Source: VAXT01 sp038040395 (GTDB lineage: Bacteria; Actinomycetota; Thermoleophilia; Gaiellales; Gaiellaceae). Taken from it: a stretch of 64,000 bases of DNA. The notes beneath the pieces were generated by a model. That model searched no databases and was not told the origin of the DNA. It saw nothing but the letters and a program-made list of their open reading frames with translations. The stretch spans positions 62,001-126,000 of the forward strand of contig JBBPIJ010000003.1 of NCBI GenBank assembly GCA_038040395.1, written 5' to 3'. Position 1 is the stretch's first letter, and each line of letters opens with the position of its first letter. Below are positions 35,613 through 44,687 of the stretch, one piece after another. Position numbers and translations under genes: made by a program.

Positions 35613-37295
35613 TCAGGTCCACTGGAGCGGCACGCTAAGGACGGAGGCTCCGTCTCGGCTGACGTCGACGCGGTCGAGCTCGAGCCGGGTGACACGCGCG
35701 CCCCTCCGAAGCAGGCTCCATCCGAACGGCGTATCCGGCTGTACTGTCCTCACGTCCTCGAGAACGTCGATGGGCACCCTGCGACCCAGGAACGGTGAGT
35801 ATGAGCCCTGGGCCTGGCGCACCTCGCCGCCGCCGAGCGCGGCGACGTCAAAACCCGCAACACCGCTGGTGCCCTCGAGTCGAACTCCGGGCGCGAGGTG
35901 CAATCGCGTCCGGACGGCATGGGCGCGCTGCGCGCGCAATCGGTCGACCACCACCACCCCGGATCCCGGTAGCCAAACGAAAGCACGGTGATGCTCGAGC
36001 GGGTCGGGCAAGCGGCGGTACCCGTCGTGGCACGCCGTGGCCACCGTCACTCCTCGATCGGTCCGCATCGGGCTGATCCGGACGCGAGGCGGAAATGCGA
36101 CGCGGAAGTCCGTCCACAGCTCGCACTGGTCGGCGCCGTCGACCTCGACCGTGTTGTGGGCAGCGGTACCGCGAAACTCGTTGCGCCACGCACCCGTATA
36201 GGCGTAGCTGCCTGGATCGACGACGAGTTGCCGTCCGTCGGCCCAGAAGACAAATGAAAGGACATCGGCGTGCGCGTGTGGTGGTAGGTGGGGCGGGCTT
36301 ATCTGGCCCGCATCGAAGATCGCCTGGTCGCGCTCGTGGCGGAACACGATGTAACCGCTGTCGGCGAGCTGGGAGACGGGATCGGTTGCCCGCGAACGAG
36401 TCGCCGGGCCCTCCCAGGCGTCGTTGAGCAGGGGCAGACGGCCATCCGGGCCTCTAACAGCAGCCTCCCATGTGCAGGCCCGCGCGAGAGCATCTTCGAG
36501 CCACGACGGAGCCGAGCCATCGCGTCGACGGAGGAGCTTCGCGAGGTCTGCCAGGTCGTGAACCACGGCGTGGTGGTAGGACGTGCTCCGCTCCTCGTGC
36601 CCCCCGTCAGCCAGGATCTGCCGCTCGACCTCTCGGCGAAGAAGCCGCAGCCCACCCGTCAACACCCCTGAAGCTGGGACGACGGCGCCTGCGAACACGA
36701 GGGCCGTCGCGTTCTTCAGCACGTGGTTTCCGCCGATGTCGTGTTCGACGCAGCGCCGGAGATAGCGAGCCTGACGCCCCACTTGAGTTGCGACGCGCTC
36801 GTGAAGGCTCTCCGGCCACGTAAGACGCGGAAGCGCCGCTGACCAGGCGATAAGACGTACCGAGGTCGGATACGGATGCCAGGACGGGCGTCGCGGTCGT
36901 GCCTCACTCGCAAGCCAGTCCTCGACGACCTCGGCCCAAAAACGGTCCCCTTCCGCGCCTCGCTCCCCGGCCGCATACGACGCGAGCGGCGAGAACCCGT
37001 GGAGATGAAAGAGGAAGAGCAGGCCGTCCGAAGGATCAGTCCAAAACGATCGCGAGCCGAATTGGCGCGAGGCTCCCACCGCAACGAAGGATCCCGTCTC
37101 GTGCGGCGGCGGGGTCGGACCGGACTGCGGGGCGGGGTCGACGCCAAGCCCGTTGGCGAGACGTGTCCAGCTAGGCGTCCGCGGGAGACGCGTCCCCGCG
37201 GCGAGCAGCTTCGGCGGCACAAGCCGGCGCATGCGCCCAACCACCTGACGCGGAGTCATCCGTCGAGCGGCGTCGACGTACAGGAGGGGTCTCAT
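35613..37295 (-). CDS. Heparinase II/III family protein
   Basis: A 560-residue protein with an N-terminal alpha/alpha-toroid (about 60-330) and a C-terminal beta-sandwich (about 340-560), as in heparinase II/III and alginate lyases. GGNHVLKNATALVFAG and the catalytic-side PPHLPPHAHADVLSF are visible, as is AYTGAWRNEFRGTAAHNTVE. No signal peptide is seen, so it may act in the cytoplasm. It is coupled to the upstream fused oxidoreductase by an ATGA overlap. This gene pair with a GT4 is a recurring set in bacterial glycan loci; its exact reaction there is not known. Confidence 0.85.
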   Translation of the reverse strand: MRPLLYVDAARRMTPRQVVGRMRRLVPPKLLAAGTRLPRTPSWTRLANGLGVDPAPQSGPTPPPHETGSFVAVGASRQFGSRSFWTDPSDGLLFLFHLHGFSPLASYAAGERGAEGDRFWAEVVEDWLASEARPRRPSWHPYPTSVRLIAWSAALPRLTWPESLHERVATQVGRQARYLRRCVEHDIGGNHVLKNATALVFAGAVVPASGVLTGGLRLLRREVERQILADGGHEERSTSYHHAVVHDLADLAKLLRRRDGSAPSWLEDALARACTWEAAVRGPDGRLPLLNDAWEGPATRSRATDPVSQLADSGYIVFRHERDQAIFDAGQISPPHLPPHAHADVLSFVFWADGRQLVVDPGSYAYTGAWRNEFRGTAAHNTVEVDGADQCELWTDFRVAFPPRVRISPMRTDRGVTVATACHDGYRRLPDPLEHHRAFVWLPGSGVVVVDRLRAQRAHAVRTRLHLAPGVRLEGTSGVAGFDVAALGGGEVRQAQGSYSPFLGRRVPIDVLEDVRTVQPDTPFGWSLLRRGARVTRLELDRVDVSRDGASVLSVPLQWT

Positions 37296-39448
37296 GCTCG
37301 ATTGTCGAGCGTGACAGCGTCGCCGACTGCACGGTGGAGTGCCTCCCGCGCAAGAAATGTTGCTCGAGTAGTCTCGAGAAGGCGGTCGTACGGGATCGGC
37401 GGCTCGCCTCCGTTCCGGAAGAACTCGAAGCTCGCCCGCAGGATGGCCGCGTGCCCTTTGTCCTGGCGGGAAGAGCGCAGGCGCTTCGCCCGCCGGGGAG
37501 CGGGGAAGAGAACGACCCGACGGAAGTCATCGATCACAGCGGAACGGCGTCCGCAGAAGACCTCGATCCGCTCCTTGGGCAGCTCAGGGCTTCCAACCGC
37601 GAGGTACGAGATCGAGCCGACGGAACCATCGGCATAGCGGAGGGTGAGCGCGAAGCTGTCATGCTCGAGCGATGCCGGCCCTGCACCCAGGCCGGTCACC
37701 TGCACCGACTGTAAGGGCGAGCCTGTAAGGCGGGAGGTGAGGTCGACGAAATGGCACGCCTCGCCGACGAGGCGGCCGCCGCCCACATCGGGGTCGCGGA
37801 GCCAGTGATCCGGCTCGAGGTGCCCGGCGCTCACGCGATAGTTCACGAACAGCGGTTCGACCGATTGGCCGCGGATGTGAGAGGCGACACGAGACGTAGC
37901 CGGTGCGAGCGAGCGGTTGAAGTCGACGACCAGCCGGCCTCCTGCTTCGAGGAGCGGTTCGAGACGCGCGAGGCTTTCCTCGTCTAGAGCAAGCGGCTTC
38001 TCGAGGAAGACGCTCTTTCCGTGCTCCAGCGCTTTTGCGGCGAGGTTCGCGTGCGAGTCGTGCCGCGTCGCGATGACGACGACATCAATCGACTCGTCCG
38101 AGAGGATCTCGTCCGCATCGGCTGCGGCGAATTCCGCACCCGTACGTCGAGCGACGCCGACGGCGCGCGCAGGCGACCGGCCGCCGATACCGACGAGGTC
38201 GACGTCGAGCGAGCGCAGGAGGGGGAGGAGCGTGGCCCGGGCAAAAGTGCCCGGGCCGAGCACGCCCACGCGAAGCCGCCCGGCCCGAGGTGACGCGTCC
38301 GTGCGCGTCGTCACTCGCCGCAGTCGTTTCGGCGGTTCGGATCCGTAACGGAGCATGACTGCGAGTCGCGCTGGGTCGGAAAGAGCCTCGTAGGCGTCGA
38401 CCGCGCGCTCGATCGGAAACTCGTGCGTGATTAGCTCGGACGGCCGAACCGTCCCTGCCGCGACTTCGTCGAGGAAGTAGCGAACGAGGCGGCGTTGCGT
38501 CCAGCGGACATAGCCAATCGGATAGTCGCGCCCGTGCTCCTCGTACTCGGGGTCGTAGCGGCCCGGCCCGTATGACCTCGAGAGCCGCAATTGAAGCTCC
38601 TTCTCATAGAAGGGCCTGCGCGGGATCGAGAGAGGGATGTCCCCCACGGCGACGACGATCGCTCGATCGCGTGCGATCCGGGCTGCGAGCTCTAGGGGTC
38701 CGGCAGCGTCGCCGGCAGCCGTCACGATTACGGCGTCGGCGCCCGTCCCCTCGCTTGCTTCGCGCACGATCTCCTCGAGCTCGTCCGCATCGCTACAGGC
38801 GGGGGTACCCAGGCGACGGGCGAGGTCGGCGCGCCCGGCGTTGACGTCAATCCCCACGGGACGACCGCCCGCCGCACGAACGAGCTGGGTCGTCAGCTGG
38901 CCAACGAGTCCGAGGCCGACGACAACCGCGGTGGAGCCGGCATCGAGTCCGGAGATGCGAACGCCATGAGCGGCGATCGCTCCTACAGCGGCGAACGCTC
39001 CGAGACGATTCTCCAGCGCGTCGGGGAGGCGGAAACACAAGGGGGCCGGGACGACGGCGCGTTCGGCGTGGCAGGCCGCGTTCGCCCCGACGCACGCGAC
39101 GCGATCGCCGACGCGCACACCGCTCGCCCGCGAACCCAGGGCTTCGACGACGCCGGCACTCGAATAACCGGGCGTGAGCAGATCGTCGAGCCGAGCCCGC
39201 ACGGCAGCCCTCGCGGCGCCAAATCCCTCCCGCCGACCCTTCTCGACCACCTTGCGGACGAGATCGGGCCGGTCGCGCGCCTTACCGAGCAGACTCTTCG
39301 AAGCCGTCTCCGCGACTGCCAGTTCGGTTCCGGCTGAGATCAGCGACCAGGTCGTCCGGACGAGAACCCCGTTTCCGTTCGGGACGGGATCCGGGGTCTC
39401 GATGACGTGCAGTTCGCCGGAGCGAAGATCCTGGACGAGCTGGCGCAT
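37292..39448 (-). CDS. Fused zinc-type dehydrogenase / Gfo-Idh-MocA oxidoreductase
   Basis: A 718-residue bi-domain protein. Residues about 1-360 form a medium-chain dehydrogenase: TPGYSSAGVVEALG, then the Rossmann motif VVGLGLVGQLTTQLV. Residues about 370-718 form a Gfo/Idh/MocA oxidoreductase: RVGVLGPGTFARATLLPLL, then VFLEKPLALDEESL with the family EKP. Such fusions next to heparinase-like genes occur in surface-glycan loci and are thought to act on nucleotide- or lipid-linked sugars. It is the first gene of the left-reading set and overlaps the next by ATGA. Confidence 0.86.
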   Translation of the reverse strand: MRQLVQDLRSGELHVIETPDPVPNGNGVLVRTTWSLISAGTELAVAETASKSLLGKARDRPDLVRKVVEKGRREGFGAARAAVRARLDDLLTPGYSSAGVVEALGSRASGVRVGDRVACVGANAACHAERAVVPAPLCFRLPDALENRLGAFAAVGAIAAHGVRISGLDAGSTAVVVGLGLVGQLTTQLVRAAGGRPVGIDVNAGRADLARRLGTPACSDADELEEIVREASEGTGADAVIVTAAGDAAGPLELAARIARDRAIVVAVGDIPLSIPRRPFYEKELQLRLSRSYGPGRYDPEYEEHGRDYPIGYVRWTQRRLVRYFLDEVAAGTVRPSELITHEFPIERAVDAYEALSDPARLAVMLRYGSEPPKRLRRVTTRTDASPRAGRLRVGVLGPGTFARATLLPLLRSLDVDLVGIGGRSPARAVGVARRTGAEFAAADADEILSDESIDVVVIATRHDSHANLAAKALEHGKSVFLEKPLALDEESLARLEPLLEAGGRLVVDFNRSLAPATSRVASHIRGQSVEPLFVNYRVSAGHLEPDHWLRDPDVGGGRLVGEACHFVDLTSRLTGSPLQSVQVTGLGAGPASLEHDSFALTLRYADGSVGSISYLAVGSPELPKERIEVFCGRRSAVIDDFRRVVLFPAPRRAKRLRSSRQDKGHAAILRASFEFFRNGGEPPIPYDRLLETTRATFLAREALHRAVGDAVTLDNRA

Positions 39449-39742
39449 CGGCCGAGGAAACGCTACACGACGGTGCGCTGGAACTTTCGTCCCGCGCTCA
39501 TGGAGCTCAACTAGTTATGGGGCGCGCGCGAGATCGAAAGGGACGGGAGCCTCGTCAACGCCTGAGTCCTTGTTGCCAGAGCAGGTGACACAGTAAGCGC
39601 ATGGTTCGGTCAGATCAGGTCACCGGGATCGTTTGCGATCACGTGGGGCGGGCAAAGTACTGGCAAACTGCCATGACACTAGGCGGTACTTATGGAGAGA
39701 AGAGTAAAGGGACGCTTATAAGTGCGCGAGAGGGAGAATCGT
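39449..39742. promoter_or_regulatory. 294-bp divergent control region before the epimerase gene
   Basis: The gap separates the left-reading set from the right-reading epimerase. It contains the perfect palindrome GATCG-TTTG-CGATC (39627-39640), whose reverse reading, GTGATC-N6-GATC, vaguely recalls CRP-type sites. It also holds the 8-bp palindrome CTTATAAG (39715-39722). No clear -35/-10 pair is seen. Composition is less GC-rich than the genes around it. Confidence 0.35.
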
Positions 39743-40891
39743 ATGGGGCACGATTCCAGCGGCAACCTCGCCGATTGGGGAAATAGTGATTCCACCGGCG
39801 ACGCCCTTGGCGACGCCCTTGGCGGAGCACTCACGAGCGCAGTTGTCAGCGACGGGCAGTCTTCCCATTCCGGGAAGGCTCACGAAAAGTCGGCGCTGAT
39901 CACCGGAGGCGCCGGGTTCGTCGGCTCTCATTTGGCGCAGCAACTGCTCGACCACGGCTGGGAAATCTATGTGCTGGATGACCTCTCGACGGGCTCGCTG
40001 GACAACATCGCCCATCTTCAGGCGCATCCGAGTTTCCATCTCGTCATCGAATCGGTGCTCTCGCCATCGGTCGTCAGCGAGCTCGTCCACAAGTGCGATG
40101 TCGTCTACCACCTAGCGGCGGCGGTCGGCGTTCGGCTGATCGTCGAACAGCCCGTCCGCACCCTCCTGACCAACATCCAGGGAACCGAGACCGTGCTGGA
40201 GTACTGCACCCGGTTCGGCAAGAGGGTTCTCGTCGCCTCGACGTCGGAGGTCTACGGCGACCACCGCGAGGAGCTGCCACTTCAGGAGGACGCTCAGAGG
40301 ATCTACGGGCCAACGACTGCCCGGCGCTGGGCGTACGCCGACTCGAAGGCGATCGACGAGTTCCTCGCTCTCGCTTACCGCGACGAGCGCGACCTCGACT
40401 GCGTCATCGTCCGTCTGTTCAACACGGTAGGGCCACGACAGACCGGCCAGTACGGGATGGTGATCCCGCGATTCGTCTCGAACGCGCTCGCCGGTAGGCC
40501 GCTGGAGATTTATGGCGACGGTAACCAGTCGCGTTGTTTCTGCCACGTCTCGGACACGATCAACGCGCTCGAGAAGCTCATGGACACGCAGGAGGTGACA
40601 GGCGAGATCTACAACGTCGGCTCGATGGAGCGCGTGTCGATCCTCGAGCTCGCCGCGCGCGTGCTCGAGAAGACCGCGAGCGACTCAGAGCTCGAATTCC
40701 TCTCGTACGACGAGGTCTACGGGCGGGGGATCGAGGACATGCTTCACCGCATCCCGGCGATCTCAAAGGTCGGCGACGCGATCGGATGGCAACCGACTCG
40801 CACGCTCGACGCCATCTTGGACGATGTGATCGACCACGAACGGCGACACGTATCCATGCCGGCCGGGGCTTCTGCGGCCTTCAGGAACTAA
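39743..40891 (+). CDS. NAD-dependent sugar-nucleotide epimerase/dehydratase
   Basis: A 382-residue extended short-chain dehydrogenase. The Rossmann motif GGAGFVG is at 55-61. The catalytic set is visible as STSEVYGD and YADSK (YxxxK), and the substrate-binding RLFNTVGPRQ and YGDGNQSRCF segments follow. It resembles UDP-glucose epimerases and UDP-glucuronate decarboxylases without deciding between them. Unusually, about 50 Ser/Gly/Asp-rich residues precede the Rossmann fold, including the internal repeat GDALGDALGG (19-28). GAGAGGGAG precedes the ATG. It would supply an activated sugar for the polymer. Confidence 0.85.
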   Translation: MGHDSSGNLADWGNSDSTGDALGDALGGALTSAVVSDGQSSHSGKAHEKSALITGGAGFVGSHLAQQLLDHGWEIYVLDDLSTGSLDNIAHLQAHPSFHLVIESVLSPSVVSELVHKCDVVYHLAAAVGVRLIVEQPVRTLLTNIQGTETVLEYCTRFGKRVLVASTSEVYGDHREELPLQEDAQRIYGPTTARRWAYADSKAIDEFLALAYRDERDLDCVIVRLFNTVGPRQTGQYGMVIPRFVSNALAGRPLEIYGDGNQSRCFCHVSDTINALEKLMDTQEVTGEIYNVGSMERVSILELAARVLEKTASDSELEFLSYDEVYGRGIEDMLHRIPAISKVGDAIGWQPTRTLDAILDDVIDHERRHVSMPAGASAAFRN

Positions 40892-40931
40892 GCACAACGG
40901 AACTGAGGCCGTTACCACCTCGCCTTAGACT

Positions 40932-42866
40932 TCATCGTCGCTGAGCGGTCGGTTCCGGCACTCGAGGGTTCAGCGCCACCGCCCGACGGAAAGCAGCGCG
41001 ACCTGCGGTCGCATGGCCCGAACGATGGCGAGCTTCGGCCAACGCCATCCACGCCGTCCAGTTGTTGGGCCCTCGGCGGGTGGCGTCGTCCGCGGCCTTC
41101 GCTGCAGCAGAATAGTTCCCGGCGGACTCCAGGATCGCCGAGCGCACGATCAGCGGCTGCACCGACCATGGATTCACGCGCGTCGCGAGCGAGAGCGTAT
41201 TGAGCGCGCGCTTCGTGGACGTAGCCGCCTGGAGTTCGGCGCGGGCGGTCAGCGTCGTCGAGAGGTAGACCGGCACTGCGGCGACAGCGGCGGCGAGCGC
41301 ACCCACGGCGACGGCGGTGCGTTGGCGGCGGGGCGCAAGGCTGATCTCCTGCGCCCGGCCCGAAGCGGCACACGCGCCGAGGACGATGAATGCGGGCAGG
41401 GCGACAGCGGCGATCAGGAACAGCCAGTCGAGCGACGCGTGCAGCACGAAATAGGCTCCGGCGCCGCCCAACGCGACGACTGCGAAGCTGCCGAGCTCCC
41501 TTCGCGCCCGGGCGAGCTGGACGAGTGGGAGGAGCATCGCCGCGGATAGCAGGGCGAAGCCGACCAGTCCCGTCTCTGACAGCGCGGCGGCCTGCCACGA
41601 GTGGGCGTCGGTGACGCTCTCGTTGATCGCGCGGTGGCGGAACCACGGCACCGCGAAGGCGCCCGCGCCCTCGCCGCGGAGGGGATGCGCCTCGAACGTG
41701 CGGGCGGCAACGCGCCAGTAGTCGTACCGGTTCGTCGTGGCGTTCCCGAAGCGCGCCGCGTCACCGGGCTGCGCCAGCGACGGGTCGCGGAACTCGTGCC
41801 AGCGGGCGGAGATCCAGGTGTCGGGTCGGCCGTAGTGCCCGACGAACGCCGTCGCGCCGACCGCGAGGACGCACGCCCAGACCGCGACCGCCGCGCCGTC
41901 CCTGTACCGCGGGAACGTGTGTGACCAGGCGCGCTCGAGAGCAGCGATCAAGCCAACGATCAGCGCCGCCGCCGCGGCGGCGAGGGCGGCCGCTCGCCCG
42001 CGAGCGACCGCGTCGGAGGCTACCTCGCCCGGTCGGCCTGTGATGAGTCGCGTGGAGAGGAGCGCGACGGGCAGAGCGATTCCGGCCAGCGTGAGGCCCA
42101 GGCGCCCACGCTCGGTGGCGACCGCAACGCAGACGACCACCGCCGCGGTCAGCGCGATTGCGGCGCCTCGGCTCAAGGTCATCAATCCTTCCGCGAGCGC
42201 CAGCGCCGCAACACCGGCGACCAGGGCTCGTCCAAGCGGGCGGATGCGTTCCGCCGCCGCGCCGGCCAGGAGAGCGGGAAAGGCGATCAAGAGCAAGGCG
42301 GCCTCGCCGTTGGCGTAGTCGATCGGCCACGCGAGGCGGGTCGTGGAGAAAGCGCCGGTCGCCCCGGCGAGGATCTTCGCCTCGACCGTGAGCGCCAGCA
42401 CCGCGCCCGCTCCGGCAAGCGCGACAGCAAGGGCTCTCGCGGCGTCGGCCCGAGCCGCATACGAGGCTCCGACCGCGGCGGCCAGTACGAGCAGGGAAAG
42501 CCGCGCGACGCTTTCCAGCGTCGCCTCGGGCGAGGCCGACCACAGCATCGACAAAGCGCTCCATGCGAAGAACGCCGCCAGTGCACCGAGCGCGGGCCAG
42601 GCCGGGCGCGGCACCCTCGGCAGGCTTCCGACCGCGCCGAGGACGGCCAATGCAACGGCCGTCCCGACGGCGACAGGTGCCCACTGCTCGGGGACGATGC
42701 CGCCGCCGCGAAACGCGAGCAAGACGGCGACGCCGAGCAGCGCCAGGGGAGGAACGGCAAGGGACGCTCCCGCGAGCGAGCGAGTCGTTGACCCCGCCAC
42801 GGCGACACGCCCGCGCCGCCCGCCGGCGCTCAGTCTCGAGCGGCCATTCCGCGCTTCGTGAGCCAT
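40932..42866 (-). CDS. O-antigen ligase-like membrane protein with TPR-like tail
   Basis: A 644-residue protein with about 12 predicted helices and the Wzy_C/O-antigen ligase region. A large external loop holds RYDYWRVAARTFEAHPLRGE and RHRAINESVTDAHS, where Arg and His residues are the ones used by this family. The last 110 residues are tetratricopeptide-like helices (ILESAGNYSAAAKAADDATR). It would attach or polymerise lipid-linked glycan at the outer face. Because the locus also has a Wzy-like protein (24937), one of the two probably ligates and the other polymerises. Its start overlaps the next gene by 37 bases. Confidence 0.82.
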   Translation of the reverse strand: MAHEARNGRSRLSAGGRRGRVAVAGSTTRSLAGASLAVPPLALLGVAVLLAFRGGGIVPEQWAPVAVGTAVALAVLGAVGSLPRVPRPAWPALGALAAFFAWSALSMLWSASPEATLESVARLSLLVLAAAVGASYAARADAARALAVALAGAGAVLALTVEAKILAGATGAFSTTRLAWPIDYANGEAALLLIAFPALLAGAAAERIRPLGRALVAGVAALALAEGLMTLSRGAAIALTAAVVVCVAVATERGRLGLTLAGIALPVALLSTRLITGRPGEVASDAVARGRAAALAAAAAALIVGLIAALERAWSHTFPRYRDGAAVAVWACVLAVGATAFVGHYGRPDTWISARWHEFRDPSLAQPGDAARFGNATTNRYDYWRVAARTFEAHPLRGEGAGAFAVPWFRHRAINESVTDAHSWQAAALSETGLVGFALLSAAMLLPLVQLARARRELGSFAVVALGGAGAYFVLHASLDWLFLIAAVALPAFIVLGACAASGRAQEISLAPRRQRTAVAVGALAAAVAAVPVYLSTTLTARAELQAATSTKRALNTLSLATRVNPWSVQPLIVRSAILESAGNYSAAAKAADDATRRGPNNWTAWMALAEARHRSGHATAGRAAFRRAVALNPRVPEPTAQRR

Positions 42867-43369
42867 CCGCCGAACGCTAGCGCTGCGGCAAGGGCGGCGA
42901 CGATCAGGCCTCGCCCCATTACGAACGAAGCGTTGTCTTCCGCGGCGGAGGCGGCCGTGCCCGGCGAGGGCTCCGGCGGAGGGCCAGGCGGGTTCTGGCG
43001 CTTCTGCCCCGCAGAGCCATTCGACTGCCCACCGCCGGTCTGGCCCCCGGTCCCACCCGGTGCTCCGGCACCGTCATTCTCATCCTGCCGCGACCGGCCG
43101 ACGTGCCGGCAGCCGCCGGCGAGCTGTTTGCGGGCCGCCAGCTTCACGCGCGCGAGCGTGTAGGGATCGCCGTACTGATTGAGCGAGCCGCTGCGGAGCA
43201 GCGCGACGAGGTCCGCACGCGAGTGATTGCAGCTCAGGACGCCGTCGGCGGCGTAGTCGTTGTAGACGTCGCCGGGCCCGCCCCCGGCGGAGGCCCCCGC
43301 GGCCCAGACGCAAGCGGCGACGATCGCGGCGAGGCTAGCTCGCGCGAGCGTGATGCGGTACGGGCTCAA
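42830..43369 (-). CDS. Exported protein with Pro/Gly linker and C-terminal membrane helix
   Basis: A 179-residue protein of unknown function. A signal-like helix (about 8-29, ending AGASAGG) is followed by a small domain (about 30-80: YNDYAADGVLSCNHSRADL, then YGDPYTLARVKLAARKQL). A Gly/Pro/Gln-rich linker and a final membrane helix follow. It looks anchored by its C-terminus with the domain outside. AGGAGGGG upstream supports the TTG at 43369. It overlaps the transferase gene upstream by 35 bases and the ligase gene downstream by 37, so all three are one operon. Confidence 0.7.
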   Translation of the reverse strand: MSPYRITLARASLAAIVAACVWAAGASAGGGPGDVYNDYAADGVLSCNHSRADLVALLRSGSLNQYGDPYTLARVKLAARKQLAGGCRHVGRSRQDENDGAGAPGGTGGQTGGGQSNGSAGQKRQNPPGPPPEPSPGTAASAAEDNASFVMGRGLIVAALAAALAFGGWLTKRGMAARD

Positions 43370-44402
43370 GCTCCCCTCCTTCCTGGCGGCCGCGAAGGAC
43401 GGCAACTCGAGTTGCTTCGCTCACGAGCGCCAGTCGCGACCCGAGTCCGACGAGCAGCGCGAGGACGGCGCCCGCAGCCGCGCCCGTGACCAGGGCGTCG
43501 TCGACTGCGACGACCAGCATCGCCACCCCGCCGCAGGCTGCCGCCAGCGTCAACAAGACCGCCACGGCCTTACGTTCTCCGAGCCCGGCATAAACCAAAC
43601 GGTGCGAGAGGTGATCCCGTCCCCCGCGCCAGATCGGCCGCCCCTCCGCGAGCCGGACGAGGATCACGAGGGAGGTGTCGAGAATCGGCAGTGCGAGGAT
43701 CAGGAGCGGGGCGACGACAGTCGCCGAGACCTCTCCTGCGCCTCCAGGCGTCGCGAGCAGCGCTGTCGCTCCCACGAGCAAGCCGAGGAAGAGCGCTCCC
43801 GAGTCACCCATGAAGAGCGCCGCCGGACGGCGCCGGTAGTTGAGCGGCAGGAATCCCAGGCAAGCGCCGGCCAGGGCGCAAGCTATGAGCTGCAGAGCAG
43901 AGCCGCCCACGAAGAGCGTCGTCAGCGCGAGTGTGCCCGCTGCAATCGCGGCCGTCCCCGCTGCGAGGCCGTCGATGTTGTCGAGGAGGTTGAAGCTGTT
44001 CATCGCGGCGACGAGGACGATCACGGCAACCGGCACGGCCGCGGCCAGGGGAAGCCAACTCGGGTGGATCACGGACGCCGTAGCAGCGGCGATCGCGAGC
44101 TGGCCGGCGAACTTCGCGCGCGCACCGATCCAGCGATGGTCGTCGCAGAGGCCGAGGACAAACGCTGCCGTCCCCGCGAGCGCGAGGTAGCCGAAACGGC
44201 GCTCGGACTCACCTGCCAGGACGGCGCTCCCGAGCGCCAATAGAAATCCCGTCAAGAGCGCGAAGCCACCCGTCAACGGGGTCGACTTGTCATGCCAACG
44301 GTCGGGTACCGGATCGGCAACGGCCCCGGGGAGCCGGAGAAACACGATGCTTGCGACCCACGTGCCGAGCACACCGATCAAGAGTGCTAGGACAGAAGTC
44401 AT
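43335..44402 (-). CDS. WecA/TagO-like undecaprenyl-phosphate sugar-1-phosphate transferase
   Basis: A 355-residue membrane enzyme of the MraY/WecA/TagO family. It starts polymer synthesis by moving a sugar-1-phosphate, usually GlcNAc-1-phosphate, from UDP-sugar to undecaprenyl phosphate. Diagnostic cytoplasmic motifs are GLCDDHRWIGARAKFAGQ, NSFNLLDNIDGLAAG, LFMGDSGALFLG and the GGRDHLSHRLVYAG histidine motif. About ten helices are predicted. It closes the polysaccharide locus next to the respiratory cluster. Confidence 0.9.
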   Translation of the reverse strand: MTSVLALLIGVLGTWVASIVFLRLPGAVADPVPDRWHDKSTPLTGGFALLTGFLLALGSAVLAGESERRFGYLALAGTAAFVLGLCDDHRWIGARAKFAGQLAIAAATASVIHPSWLPLAAAVPVAVIVLVAAMNSFNLLDNIDGLAAGTAAIAAGTLALTTLFVGGSALQLIACALAGACLGFLPLNYRRRPAALFMGDSGALFLGLLVGATALLATPGGAGEVSATVVAPLLILALPILDTSLVILVRLAEGRPIWRGGRDHLSHRLVYAGLGERKAVAVLLTLAAACGGVAMLVVAVDDALVTGAAAGAVLALLVGLGSRLALVSEATRVAVLRGRQEGGELEPVPHHARAS

Positions 44403-44470
44403 CAGCGTCCTAAATCGGCCTTCCTTCCGGGTAGACCCCTATCTCGGCCGGATATTAGGCGGATCGGACT

Positions 44471-44490
44471 CGGCTTGTCCAGACAAGCCG
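44471..44490. other. Perfect hairpin between respiratory and polysaccharide operons
   Basis: CGGCTTGT (44471-44478) and ACAAGCCG (44483-44490) form a perfect 8-bp stem with a CCAG loop. It stands in the 102-bp gap after the left-reading cta genes and before the WecA-like gene. No U-run follows on either strand, so it would be a weak or U-less terminator at best. Confidence 0.4.
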
Positions 44491-44504
44491 CCCCGACGTT
44501 TGGG

Positions 44505-44687
44505 CTAGTCCAGCGCGAGGTAGACGAGCGCGACGCCGACTGTTCCGGCGAAGAGCAGCAGGGCGATCGCGAACAGTCCGAGCCCGAAGAGCGCGTTGCT
44601 GCGTCCTTCATCGGGCGCGACCTCCCGCGGCAAGTACTGCGCCGTGATGATGGAGGTACTCGTTCGCTGCCGCTGCTCCCGACTCAT
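44505..44687 (-). CDS. Small membrane protein at the end of the cta operon
   Basis: A 60-residue protein with a polar N-terminal half (SREQRQRTSTSIITAQYLPR) and one membrane helix (about 33-57). It starts in the ATGA overlap with ctaB, so it is certainly read with that operon. Small single-helix proteins of this kind often accompany heme-copper oxidases as accessory subunits. I do not recognise this one by sequence. Longer in-frame starts would lie inside ctaB and are rejected. Confidence 0.65.
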   Translation of the reverse strand: MSREQRQRTSTSIITAQYLPREVAPDEGRSNALFGLGLFAIALLLFAGTVGVALVYLALD

